Assembly: GCA_016218045.1 (NCBI GenBank)
Contig: JACRFB010000046.1
Coordinates: forward strand, 1-64,000
Reading direction: 5' to 3'
DNA length: 64,000 nt
Source of the DNA: Ignavibacteriota bacterium
Lineage (GTDB): Bacteria; Bacteroidota; Ignavibacteria; SZUA-365
The notes below the pieces were generated by a model. That model ran no database searches and had not been told where the DNA came from. It was given only the letters and a program-made list of their open reading frames with translations. This document shows positions 1 through 8,251 of the stretch, one piece after another. The stretch's first letter is position 1; every line of letters begins with the position of its first letter. Position numbers and translations under genes: made by a program.

Positions 1-2
1 CC

Positions 3-65
3 GCCGTTCTGCCGAACGTCTCACCCGAGCCCGCCCTGCGCCGCCCCAGCCAGTCCGAGTTATGA
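3..65 (+). CDS. 3' end of an unidentified CDS (partial)
   Basis: A reading frame is open from the left edge of the window to a TGA at 63-65 and encodes about 20 residues ending in PSQSEL. Nothing in this short tail identifies the protein. A second frame is also open here (TGA at 67-69), so the choice of frame is uncertain. It is listed because an array that is G-rich on this strand begins about 55 bases downstream, as happens behind several confirmed genes. Confidence 0.3.
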   Translation, partial: AVLPNVSPEPALRRPSQSEL

Positions 66-120
66 GTGAAAAAGAAATAACAGAAAAAACTCTCGTGCTC
101 TTGTGTGTTAACATAAAAGC

Positions 121-200
121 GGGAGAGCGGGACAGCGGGACTGGGGAGTAGGGAGTAGGGAGTAGGGAGTAGGGAGTAGGGAGTAGGGAGTAGCGAGTAA
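121..200 (+). repeat. Heptanucleotide array (GGGAGTA)n
   Basis: Two GGGACAGC-like units lead into seven GGGAGTA units and one GCGAGTA variant. The G-rich strand is the top strand. Runs of three G separated by AGTA fit the simple G-quadruplex pattern. The rest of the space up to mazG holds a CCCGCC/GGCGGG inverted repeat (216-221 and 233-238) and a short TAGCTCC-type tract at about 290-315. Confidence 0.9.
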
Positions 201-355
201 CAAACGACGGGTCTGCCCGCCGAAGGCGCGTAGGCGGGGGCATTGTCACACCTGCTTCGTATCTTGGTGTTCGCAGCACACACTTCCCCGTTCCTAGCTC
301 CTACTTACTAGCTCCTCGTCCCCAGACCGCCGTTCACCGCCGAAAGAAAACAGAG

Positions 356-1117
356 ATGACCACATACACCTTTGACGATCTCCTTGCCATCATGACGCGG
401 CTGCGGAAGGAATGCCCGTGGGACAGGGAACAGACGCACGACTCGATCAAGGGTCATACCATCGAGGAGGCCTATGAGGTGGTCGAGGCCATCGACCATC
501 AGGACTATGAGGAGTTGCGCACGGAACTGGGGGATCTGCTGCTGCATGTCGTCTTCCATGCGGAGATCGCGGCGGGAGACGGACGCTTCACCATCGATGA
601 CGTGCTGCGCGCCATCATCGACAAACTCGTGCGGCGCCATCCTCATATCTTCGGTGATGTGGAGGTGCAGGACGCGCGGGAGGTGAAAAAAAATTGGGAG
701 CAGATAAAAATGGAGGAGGGCCGCGAGTCGGTCATCGACGGTGTGCCCGACGTGCTGCCCGCGCTTCTCAAGGCGCATCGGATACAGGACAAGGCCTCCA
801 AGGTCGGATTCGACTGGCCGCACCGCGATCAGGTCTGGGCCAAGGTCGAGGAGGAAACGCGTGAACTTCAGGAGGCCGTCGGCTCGATGCCCCAGGATCG
901 TATCGAGGAGGAATTCGGCGACCTGCTCTTTGCGCTCGTCAACTACGCGCGCTTCGTCAACGTCAATCCCGAGGACGCCCTGCGAAAAACCATCAACAAG
1001 TTTTCCTCGCGCTTCCGCTACATCGAGAAACGCCTCCGTGAGGACGGAAGCGATATTTATTCCTCCACACTTGAAGAGATGGACCGCCTGTGGGATGAGG
1101 CGAAGACTGCCTCCTGA
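356..1117 (+). CDS. mazG: Nucleoside triphosphate pyrophosphohydrolase MazG
   Basis: MazG hydrolyses nucleoside triphosphates to the monophosphate and pyrophosphate and is a cytosolic house-cleaning enzyme. The 253 residues match the usual tandem two-domain length of about 260. The first metal-binding set is at E37, E38 and E41 with E57 and D60 in the helix TELGDLL. The second is at E165-E167 with E184, E185 and D189 in EEEFGDLL. The N-terminal CPWDREQTH (residues 20-28) is typical of the family. The ATG at 356 begins at the first conserved segment. Four bases after the stop a GACAGCGG array begins and runs towards the convergent heparinase-like gene. No operon partner is visible. Confidence 0.95.
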   Translation: MTTYTFDDLLAIMTRLRKECPWDREQTHDSIKGHTIEEAYEVVEAIDHQDYEELRTELGDLLLHVVFHAEIAAGDGRFTIDDVLRAIIDKLVRRHPHIFGDVEVQDAREVKKNWEQIKMEEGRESVIDGVPDVLPALLKAHRIQDKASKVGFDWPHRDQVWAKVEEETRELQEAVGSMPQDRIEEEFGDLLFALVNYARFVNVNPEDALRKTINKFSSRFRYIEKRLREDGSDIYSSTLEEMDRLWDEAKTAS

Positions 1118-1120
1118 TAC

Positions 1121-1410
1121 AGGACAGCGGGACAGCGGGACAGCGGGAGAGCGGGACAGCGGGACAGCGGGACAGCGGGACAGCGGGAGCGGAACAACGA
1201 AATAGTGTCTCGCTGAGCGGAGTCGAAGCGCGACGGGACAGCGGGACAACGGGAGAGCGGGACAGCGGGACAGCGGGACAGCGGGAGAGCGGGACAGCGG
1301 GAGCGGAACAACGAAATAGTGTCTCGCTGAGCGGAGTCGAAGCGCGACGGGACAACGGGACAACGGGACAGCGCGACAGCGGGACAGCGGGAGCGAACTC
1401 GCTCCACCCC
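1121..1410 (+). repeat. GACAGCGG octanucleotide array with two interspersed 50-bp repeats
   Basis: The array starts 4 bases after the mazG stop and is G-rich on the mazG coding strand. Units are mostly GACAGCGG, with GAGAGCGG and GACAACGG variants. Two near-identical copies of a roughly 50-bp sequence containing CGCTGAGCGGAGTCGAAGCG interrupt it at about 1189-1240 and 1299-1350. Three-G runs with 5-base loops (ACAGC) fit the simple G-quadruplex pattern on the mRNA-sense strand. Confidence 0.9.
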
Positions 1411-1429
1411 CTTATAAAAAGATGTTGTT

Positions 1430-1675
1430 GTCCGATTATACCTCCGTGCAAGCGACTCCTGTCTCCTGCCTCCTGTCTCCTCACACGGCCCCGGTAGACC
1501 AACCTACCCATCTACCAACTACCATCTACCCGTTCCTTAAAAAGAGGGGGTTGTCCGATTATATCTCTGTGCAACAGACTCCTGTCTCCTCCCTCCTGTC
1601 TCCTCCCTCCTGTCTCCTCACACGGCCCCGGTAGACCAACCTACCATCTACCATCTACCGTCTACCCATCTACCC
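1430..1675 (-). repeat. GGTAGAT / GGAGACA heptanucleotide array
   Basis: Read on the minus strand, the TAG stop of the heparinase-like gene runs straight into GGTAGAT-type heptamers. A GGTTGGTCTACC hairpin follows, then GGAGACAGGAGG-type heptamers in two blocks separated by a repeated TATAATCGGACAAC-type segment. The array is G-rich on the minus strand, opposite in polarity to the neighbouring array behind mazG. Confidence 0.88.
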
Positions 1676-4258
1676 CTACTGCATCACTACCAACCGCACA
1701 AATTCGTTGTGCCCCCCGTTGTCGAGCCGGAGAAAATACACCCCCGCGGGAAGCGCGGGCAACTGCAGATGAACAACTCCGCCATCCTCGGCGGGAGCAC
1801 CATCAAATGAAGACTGATACAGCACGGTACCAAGCGACGAATACACATCGACACGACGGAGTGCCGCGGAGCCGCCCTCCGCGAGGACGGTAAGCAGCGC
1901 GGGCTGTCCCGCGTGCAGCCGCGTCGGATACACCGTGCGCGGTCGTGTCGCATCGCCGCGGATTTCGGAAATGCCGAGCGCCGGACCCGATGCTTCAATA
2001 CGTGCGCTGAGACGTCCCGTACCATCCGTCAACACAAACATCGCACCTTCCACACGTGTGCCCGTGTATCCCGCGCCTTCCACACGCCGCGCTTCCCGCC
2101 GCAGTCCAAGCGATACATCGGTCCGTGAAGGCGCGTCGGCCACAAGCTCGATCGTGTCTCCCTCCATCCGCAGCAGACCGCGCAACGGCTGTGCGGAGGA
2201 GAAAAGGATACGTCCATCTTTTTCAATGCTGCGGGCGCTGTCGAACACCAGCAGCAGGGTGCCGGGCGATCGTTCAACAAAGAGCGTGCGCGCGACGGCG
2301 CGAATCCGGTCCGGACCCGTGCCAAGCGCGAGCGCGCCCGTCTCCTGACCCGCGGCCGCCTCGCGGCGTACCGCTCCGCGGGCACACGTGAGCTTAGCCG
2401 CGGATCCGTCCCGCGCGCGCGACAGCGCGGCCGTATCGGCGCCGCAGCCCTCGGGCGCGAGTGTGGTGAAGATGGTGGCCGCGCGTCCGCGCACCGACAT
2501 GTAGTGGGCGCTGTGTGAGGCCAGTGTGCGGTACGCGGGAGAATGTCGCCGCTCCACGGCCTCGGCCGAGAGACTGCCCCCGGCGCTTTCGGTGATGGTG
2601 TGAAGCGCCGCGGGAGTTGCCGTCCAGCGCGCCTCCGCGCCGTCGCTGCTCCGCCGGAACGTGCCCGCGGAGGCGAGGCCGTTGCCGTGTATCTGCTGTG
2701 TGAACACGTGTTCGGTTTCGGACCGGGCGTCGTCGCGCAGATACACCGTCCCGTCTCCGAACATCCAATACGTGCGTTCGATGCGCGCGCCCTCATACGA
2801 AACACGCACGGTGGCGCTCTGCACGCCGGGTCCCGAGAGTGTGTCGCCGATGTGCGCGTCCGAACCGAACAGAGCCCGCGTGAGTGACACGTTGTCGGGA
2901 CCTCGCCCGTCCACCAGAAGCACGTTGTGACTGCGGCCGTACAACACGCTGTCGCGCTGTTCGAAGCTGGGGTAGCCGGGCTCCATGGCCAGCAACACGC
3001 CGCGCGCATGCAGGATGAACGCGCCTTCGTTCGCCTGTTTGTGTCCGCTTCCAAGCACCGAGCCGTGTGTGCGCGCGATGCCGTGTTTGCCTATCACCGC
3101 CAGCCATGAGCCGCCTCCGCGCAGCACGGTGTATCCCGCCGCGGGCGACGCCCACAGCGCCGTGCCATCGGCTGCGGGGAGCGGCCGCGCGCCCGCGCAG
3201 ATGTATTCGACGCGGAAATCCGCCGTGCCGTCGAGCGCCGCCGCAAGGCCCTCCGCGTCGAGCGCGCGCCCGTCGGGCCGGTAATGCACCCACGCATATT
3301 TCGGATCTCTGGGTCCGATAAATCCGAGCAGGGCAAGTTCGGGGAAACCCATGTCCATGTACGTGTCCTCGAAGGCCGGGAGCCGTCCGTCGGGCTGGCG
3401 CAGCGCGGTGATCCAGTCGCACAGGGCGAGGAAGCGCGGATCCGTGGCGGGATTTGCAGCGGGGGAGGGAGGACGCGCCTCGTTCTGCCGCGCGTCCATC
3501 GCGTCGAGGAAGGGCAGCACCTGCAGCATGGCGTAGCGGAAATAGTACGGTCCCTCGGCGTAGCCGGTCGTGCCGTTGTTGCTCTGTGTTTCGTACAGGA
3601 CGTCCTCGATGCGCCGCAACGCGGCTTCCCGCCACACGGCCGCCCGGGCGCGGATGAGTGAATCGGGCGCGCGTTCGAGTGCGAGCGCGGCCGTGCCCGC
3701 CGCCGCGGCAAGCTTAAGTGTGAGGTTGTTTTTCGGCGCGAGAAACGATGCGGCCGCGCTGTGCGCCTGCGCCGCGAAGGCGCTCAGCGCCTCGCCGGAG
3801 GCCGCCGTGGCCGCGCCCGCCGCGGCAAGAAACGCGTAGGCCTCCGAAAATTGTGTCAGTTCCACGGCGCGCCATTGAACGTCGGAGCTGCCCGCCACCA
3901 CTCCCGGCTGCAAGTGCGAAAGCAGCTCGTTGGCTTTGCGGTGCAGCAGCGACACGGCGCTGTCGTTTAGCGCCCGGCCCTCGCCGTCGCTCCCGATGAG
4001 TGCGCAAAATGCGGCGCTTTTTGCGATGCGCGCCAGTTCACGCTGTCCGCTGCCGTCGGCAGTTGCCCGGGAATACACCCCGCGGTACAGCACGCTGTGC
4101 AAGGGATCGCTGTGGACGCGTGTAGGGATGTCGGCCACGGCCCCGGAGCGCAGATACAGGACGTGCTCCGGCGGACCCGACCCGGATACGGGTTGGGAAT
4201 GGAGTCCGGCACTGATCAGGAATACAAGGAAAAATGTGCTTCGTGTGATTCTATTCAT
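1676..4258 (-). CDS. Heparinase II/III-like secreted protein with T9SS sorting domain
   Basis: This is an 860-residue protein, predicted exported to the surface by Sec and T9SS. An N-terminal signal peptide (residues 1-21, ending near LHSQ) is followed by an alpha-helical region rich in alanine (about 50-320), as in the alpha/alpha toroid of heparinase II/III and alginate lyases. A beta-rich region follows, with the segment HGSVLGSGHKQANEG and a later SHNVLLVDGRG, typical of the heparinase II/III-like C-terminal domain. The last ~80 residues form a T9SS sorting domain ending GVYFLRLDNG...VRLVVMQ. It probably cleaves an acidic polysaccharide; the substrate cannot be read from sequence. It is divergent from the Lon-like gene and convergent with mazG. 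The start is the ATG directly before the hydrophobic leader. Confidence 0.82.
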   Translation of the reverse strand: MNRITRSTFFLVFLISAGLHSQPVSGSGPPEHVLYLRSGAVADIPTRVHSDPLHSVLYRGVYSRATADGSGQRELARIAKSAAFCALIGSDGEGRALNDSAVSLLHRKANELLSHLQPGVVAGSSDVQWRAVELTQFSEAYAFLAAAGAATAASGEALSAFAAQAHSAAASFLAPKNNLTLKLAAAAGTAALALERAPDSLIRARAAVWREAALRRIEDVLYETQSNNGTTGYAEGPYYFRYAMLQVLPFLDAMDARQNEARPPSPAANPATDPRFLALCDWITALRQPDGRLPAFEDTYMDMGFPELALLGFIGPRDPKYAWVHYRPDGRALDAEGLAAALDGTADFRVEYICAGARPLPAADGTALWASPAAGYTVLRGGGSWLAVIGKHGIARTHGSVLGSGHKQANEGAFILHARGVLLAMEPGYPSFEQRDSVLYGRSHNVLLVDGRGPDNVSLTRALFGSDAHIGDTLSGPGVQSATVRVSYEGARIERTYWMFGDGTVYLRDDARSETEHVFTQQIHGNGLASAGTFRRSSDGAEARWTATPAALHTITESAGGSLSAEAVERRHSPAYRTLASHSAHYMSVRGRAATIFTTLAPEGCGADTAALSRARDGSAAKLTCARGAVRREAAAGQETGALALGTGPDRIRAVARTLFVERSPGTLLLVFDSARSIEKDGRILFSSAQPLRGLLRMEGDTIELVADAPSRTDVSLGLRREARRVEGAGYTGTRVEGAMFVLTDGTGRLSARIEASGPALGISEIRGDATRPRTVYPTRLHAGQPALLTVLAEGGSAALRRVDVYSSLGTVLYQSSFDGAPAEDGGVVHLQLPALPAGVYFLRLDNGGHNEFVRLVVMQ

Positions 4259-4595
4259 GCGCTTTCCGTATCATGCGAGGAAAAAATGCAAAAACTGCGC
4301 CAGTACGGTCGTACAATTGCAAATAATTCCATAGAAGCGAATGCCGTAACTCACTTTCAGGCAATATGTTCTCGAATCGATTCGGAAGAGCCATGATGTA
4401 TCTTCGGACATTTCCCACGAGTCACAGAACGAATCGGAAAATATTTCAATCATTACATATAATACGTGCAGAATATATCAAAGTGTATGTCAATGCGGGG
4501 AAATCCGGCGGAATACTGTCGATTTCCATTTTGTTTTTCGGAAAAAACAGATAGGTTTGTCGGACCCTATCCTTCCTCATTCAGGACGACTGTTC
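4259..4595. promoter_or_regulatory. Divergent intergenic region
   Basis: This 337-base, noticeably AT-richer spacer separates two divergent genes and must hold both promoters. I see no convincing repeat or RNA. An AGGA at 4583-4586 lies 9 bases before the ATG at 4596 and decides the start of the Lon-like gene over the in-frame TTG at 4557. Confidence 0.5.
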
Positions 4596-7025
4596 ATGGC
4601 CTACCCGCTGCGTCCAACCGATCTCCGTCCCGCTCCGCCTCACGTCGCTCTTCCGGCCGACACGCTGCGATGGACCTGTCCCCTCGAAACTATACCCGCG
4701 GAAACCACCGAAGGAGTGGAACCTGTGGAGGGTATTATCGGGCAGGAACGCGCGATCAAAGCCCTGCAAATGGGTGTGGAGCTTGTGGGCCCCGGCTACA
4801 ACGTGTTTGTGTGCGGACTCTCCGGCACCGGCAAGGCCACCACGATTCAAACCATACTCGAAAAAATCCAATTGCCGTGTACACCTCCCGAGGATTTGTG
4901 TTACGTGCACAATTTCCGTGACGAGGACAGGCCCACCCTTCTGCGTTTCCCCGCGGGCCAGGGTGCGCGTTTCCGTGATGAACTCGCCGAGGCGATAGGT
5001 GTCCTGCGTCAGCGTATTCCACGCGCTCTCGAGGAGGACGAGTATCTCAAGAAGCGGCAGTCCATCATCGACGAGTACGGGCGCCGTGAGGCCGAAACCT
5101 TCGAGGCATTTTCGCAGACCATCGCGCCCGACGGTTTTGTGCTCGGCCGTGTGCAGGAAGGACAGGTGGTGCATCCCGAGATCCTCGTCAAAATAGAGGA
5201 CAAGGCCGTCATGATCGGCGACCTCGGCGAGGCAGTGCAGGCGGGCACCATCACCGAGGAACAGGCCGAGGCGCTGGTGGAAAAGTACCGCGCGCATCGC
5301 GAGGTGCTGCAGGGACTGTTCCGCGCCGGCCTCCAACTCTCGCGCGAATACCAGAAACTGGTCGCGGATCACGAGAAGATGTTTGTGTCGGTCATGGTGC
5401 AACTCGTCTTTACCGAGATGTTCGAGCTGTTCCCCGATGCGAAAGTGGCCGAGTATCTCGCACTGCTCATCGATCATGTGCTCGCGAATCTCGATCTGTT
5501 CCGCGAACGGGGGCAGGGCGAGGACGAGCCCGATCTCACGATGTACGAGGTGAACCTCGTCATCGACAACGAGGGAGTCGACGGGTGTCCGGTGATCATC
5601 GAGACGGCGCCCTCGTACACGAATCTGTTCGGCACCATCGAGCGGCAGCAGGATACGCAGGGATTCTGGTTCACCGACTTCACGCGTATCAAGGCCGGAT
5701 CCATCCTTCGCGCGCAAGGTGGCTTCCTTGTGCTCAACGCGGCCGACGTGCTCAGTGAACCGGGCGTGTGGCGCGCCCTGCAGCGTGTGCTTATCTACCG
5801 CAAGCTCGACATACAGGCCCTCGATCTTATCACACAACAGACCGCCTCCGCCATCAAGCCCGAGTCCATCGACCTGAATCTCAAGGTCATCCTCATCGGC
5901 AATAACGAGATCTACGGACTGTTGATGGCCTATGAGCGCGACTTCAAAAAAATCTTCAAGGTGAAGGCCGACTTCGACTACGAAATGCCGAACACCGAAC
6001 TCGCCGTGCACCAGTACGCCGCGCTGATCCGCAAGCTGGTGAGCGACGAGGGACTGAAACATTTCGACAACACGGCCATCGCCGCGGTGGTCGAGTACGG
6101 CGCGCGCCGTTCCGACAGCAAGGACAAACTGACGACGCAATTCAGCGTCATCGCCGACATCGTGCGCGAGGCGCATTACTGGTGCCGCAAAAACAGCAAC
6201 CGCTACGTCATGGCCGAGCACGTGCACAAGGCCATCGACGAGATGCGCGAGCGCCACGGACTGTTCGAGGACAAGATGCAGGAGATGATCGATCGCGAGG
6301 TGATGCTGATCGACGTCGAGGGGGAACGTGTCGGACAGATCAACGGCCTCGCGGTGTATGGCGGCGACCGTTTCGATTTCGGCAAACCCTCGCGTATCAC
6401 CGCGGCCGTGGGCGCGGGCGAGGCGGGCATCATCAACATCGAGCGCGAGGCGCACATGTCGGGCTCCACGCACGACAAGGGCGTGCTTATCCTCACCGGG
6501 TACATGCGCGAAACCTTCGCACAGCGGCAGCCGCTCGCGCTCAGCGCCAGTCTCTCCTTCGAACAGTCCTACTCGGGCATCGACGGCGACAGCGCCTCGT
6601 CCACCGAAATCTATGCGCTGCTCTCGGCGCTCTCCGGCATCCCCATCCGCCAGCAGTACGCGGTGACGGGCTCGGTAAATCAGAAGGGCGACATTCAGCC
6701 CATCGGCGGCGTGAATGAAAAGATCGAGGGTTTCTTCGACGTGTGCCGCAAGCGCGGACTCACGGGCATGCAGGGTGTGTTGATCCCCGTGCAAAATGTC
6801 GCCGACCTGATGCTGCGCACCGATGTTGTGGATGCAGTCCGCGCGGGCCGCTTCCGCATCTACGCAGTGCGCCGCATCGAGGAGGGGATCGAAATTCTCA
6901 CCGGCGTCGAAGCCGGCTCGCGCGACGAGGAAGGAAACTTCGAAGCTGGAACGGTGTTCGGACTCGCCGCCGCACGTTTGAAAGAACTGCTTGCCGTGTC
7001 GCGGAAAAGGCGCGCGAAGAAGTAA
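4596..7025 (+). CDS. Lon-like ATP-dependent protease (AAA_32 / LonB-type)
   Basis: This 809-residue cytosolic ATP-dependent serine protease belongs to the Lon-like family that has a divergent AAA module and a C-terminal Lon protease domain (related to E. coli YcbZ). Walker A GLSGTGKATT lies at about residues 74-83 and a long helical insertion follows (about 150-300). The Lon domain carries the Ser-Lys dyad: Ser in GDSASSTEIY (about 665-668) and Lys in GGVNEKIEG (about 709). The length is normal. I chose ATG 4596, which has an AGGA Shine-Dalgarno, over TTG 4557, which lacks one. The gene is followed by a GAAGAGG array and, 0.7 kb on, by ssrA; both would serve protein quality control. Confidence 0.92.
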   Translation: MAYPLRPTDLRPAPPHVALPADTLRWTCPLETIPAETTEGVEPVEGIIGQERAIKALQMGVELVGPGYNVFVCGLSGTGKATTIQTILEKIQLPCTPPEDLCYVHNFRDEDRPTLLRFPAGQGARFRDELAEAIGVLRQRIPRALEEDEYLKKRQSIIDEYGRREAETFEAFSQTIAPDGFVLGRVQEGQVVHPEILVKIEDKAVMIGDLGEAVQAGTITEEQAEALVEKYRAHREVLQGLFRAGLQLSREYQKLVADHEKMFVSVMVQLVFTEMFELFPDAKVAEYLALLIDHVLANLDLFRERGQGEDEPDLTMYEVNLVIDNEGVDGCPVIIETAPSYTNLFGTIERQQDTQGFWFTDFTRIKAGSILRAQGGFLVLNAADVLSEPGVWRALQRVLIYRKLDIQALDLITQQTASAIKPESIDLNLKVILIGNNEIYGLLMAYERDFKKIFKVKADFDYEMPNTELAVHQYAALIRKLVSDEGLKHFDNTAIAAVVEYGARRSDSKDKLTTQFSVIADIVREAHYWCRKNSNRYVMAEHVHKAIDEMRERHGLFEDKMQEMIDREVMLIDVEGERVGQINGLAVYGGDRFDFGKPSRITAAVGAGEAGIINIEREAHMSGSTHDKGVLILTGYMRETFAQRQPLALSASLSFEQSYSGIDGDSASSTEIYALLSALSGIPIRQQYAVTGSVNQKGDIQPIGGVNEKIEGFFDVCRKRGLTGMQGVLIPVQNVADLMLRTDVVDAVRAGRFRIYAVRRIEEGIEILTGVEAGSRDEEGNFEAGTVFGLAAARLKELLAVSRKRRAKK

Positions 7026-7105
7026 AGAAGGAAGAGGGAAGAGGGAAGGGGGAAGAGGGAAGGGGAAAGAGGGAACAGGGAAGGGGGAAGAGGGAAGAGG
7101 GAAGA
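7026..7105 (+). repeat. GAAGAGG heptanucleotide array
   Basis: About eleven purine-only heptamers (GAAGAGG, GAAGGGG, AAAGAGG, GAACAGG) begin immediately after the TAA stop of the Lon-like gene. The purine-rich strand is that gene's coding strand. It fits the simple G-quadruplex pattern. Confidence 0.9.
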
Positions 7106-7109
7106 AAAA

Positions 7110-7133
7110 AACCCCCTCCCGAGGGAGGGGGTT
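7110..7133. terminator. Hairpin with flanking A/T run
   Basis: An 11-bp perfect inverted repeat (AACCCCCTCCC / GGGAGGGGGTT) with a 2-base loop is preceded on the top strand by seven A. Seen from the minus strand it is a hairpin followed by a T run, a classical intrinsic terminator shape, but no minus-strand gene ends here. It may still slow transcription leaving the Lon-like gene. Confidence 0.5.
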
Positions 7134-7510
7134 GCCGGAACGGATGTGCGGGAGAGCAGTCGTTCGGTACTGCGGAAAGCACGCGCACCCTCAAAGAGCT
7201 GGGGAAAGCAGCGCGACCGCAATGCCGGACGCCAACCGCGTCCTGTTCCCTATTCGATGTGTGTGATCAACCGCGTTGGAGGATTCACCGCAGTGACCAG
7301 CGATGGGCTCACATCGCAAACACGTTTCATATCGCTCAAGACGAGTCATCGAAACAACCTTTTAGGGAAAACTCGACAGATCCAGAAAATCTGGATGCTC
7401 GTTCACGAGAGTCAACCAGGAATGACAAGCGTGTCACGAACAAAGTTACACCGCGCGATCCGCGGGACAGAAGGAACTGTGTTCTGCCGAGCTTGTCGAG
7501 GTGCGGCGGA
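7134..7510. other. Intergenic stretch with no recognisable feature
   Basis: This sequence lies between the hairpin and the next heptamer array. Short open frames exist but none has a family-like sequence or a good ribosome binding site. I see nothing else in it. Confidence 0.5.
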
Positions 7511-7567
7511 GTGGGGAGTAGGGAGTAGGGAGTGGGGAGTAGGGAGTGGGGAGTAGGGAGTGGGGAA
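7511..7567 (+). repeat. GGGGAGT/AGGGAGT array embedded in an interspersed repeat
   Basis: About eight GGGAGTA/GGGAGTG heptamers sit between GCGGAG and TCGAAGCGCGACG. In the two copies of the interspersed repeat at about 1217-1236 and 1327-1346 these two halves are directly adjacent. The array therefore looks like an expansion or insertion inside a copy of that repeat. Confidence 0.85.
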
Positions 7568-7661
7568 TCGAAGCGCGACGTACGCCGGCTCGCCATTCTA
7601 CTTTGCTACTTTGCTACCTTGCTACCTTCACCGTGTACCGTGTCAACGTGTAACGTTCAAT

Positions 7662-7691
7662 TTGGTTTTGTCTGCCTCAAAGCGGTATGTT
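7662..7691 (+). promoter_or_regulatory. Candidate promoter of ssrA
   Basis: TTGGTT (7662-7667) and TATGTT (7686-7691) are 18 bases apart, and the second ends 9 bases before the first base of the tmRNA. This fits a sigma-70-like layout but the boxes are imperfect, and the group often uses a different consensus. Confidence 0.3.
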
Positions 7692-7700
7692 CCGTGAAGC

Positions 7701-8051
7701 GGGGATGCTCCGGTTTCGACGGGGGGCAGGATGTCCGCGACTGCGTGCCGTGCCTGTCGCAAGCACGTTAATCTTACGGCAAGGCATTAACTGCCAACTA
7801 TAACTACGCACTGGCCGCCTAAACGGTGACCACGTCCCCCCGAGGCCTGACTGTCGGCTGAAGGATGGGGCGACGCCAAAGACAGGATAGGATTCCAGCG
7901 TCCGGGGAAGAATCCGAAACCCATCTCCGGAATAGCCGACTGATGTATCCTGTGTGCCGGAGGCACAGTCAGCGAATGTAAAAGACACACTACGCATGTA
8001 GACGTCTCGGAGTCTTCTCTTCGGACGGGGGTTCGACTCCCCCCATCTCCA
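7701..8051 (+). ncRNA. ssrA: tmRNA (transfer-messenger RNA)
   Basis: tmRNA rescues stalled ribosomes by trans-translation. The 5' end GGGGATG (7701-7707) pairs with CATCTCC (8044-8050) as a 7-bp acceptor stem. The third pair is G-U, the alanyl-tRNA synthetase identity element. TTTCGAC near the 5' end and the GGGTTCGACTCCC T arm near the 3' end are diagnostic. The tag frame most likely resumes at GCC after TTAACT and reads ANYNYALAA followed by TAA. A longer in-frame upstream reading is possible but less like known resume sites. The discriminator A is at 8051. The genome continues ACAG there, so CCA is not encoded and must be added. The product is about 350 nt and is followed by a strong terminator. 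Confidence 0.97.
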
Positions 8052-8065
8052 CAGCTTAGTACGAC

Positions 8066-8107
8066 CAGGGCAGGTCTAATACGATCTGCCCTGTTATTAT
8101 TGTATTT
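8066..8107 (+). terminator. Intrinsic terminator of ssrA
   Basis: CAGGGCAGGTC and GATCTGCCCTG form an 11-bp stem with one G-T pair and a 6-base loop. TTATTATTGTATTT follows directly. Confidence 0.88.
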
Positions 8108-8168
8108 GCCAGTCCTCACGATCCGGACGCGTAGGGCGTGTTGGACTCAAGGTCGGACACTTTTTAGA

Positions 8169-8203
8169 CAGCCGGTGATCGTAGAAATGCAGAACACCGG
8201 CTG
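8169..8203. terminator. Inverted repeat between ssrA and the convergent propeller gene
   Basis: Perfect 9-bp arms CAGCCGGTG / CACCGGCTG enclose 17 bases. There is no clear T run on either strand. It sits about 50 bases beyond the stop of the minus-strand gene and may act as its terminator or as an mRNA 3' end. Confidence 0.35.
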
Positions 8204-8251
8204 TTGGAGAGTGTCATGCGGGTGAAAATGGGATGTGCTGCAATGTTCGCG

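Noticed and set aside
308-1363. Long minus-strand frame (351 codons) across mazG and the GACAGCGG array
   Set aside because: It is the antisense of mazG, and its N-terminal half is repeat DNA translated as SRCPAVPLSRCPAV-type peptides. There is no family-like sequence.
4581-6794. 737-codon minus-strand frame inside the Lon-like gene
   Set aside because: It is the antisense shadow of a clear AAA/Lon protease caused by GC-rich codon usage; nothing in it resembles a family.
7146-7556. Plus-strand frame of 136 codons before ssrA
   Set aside because: It runs into the heptamer array, has no signal, motif or ribosome site, and is probably chance.
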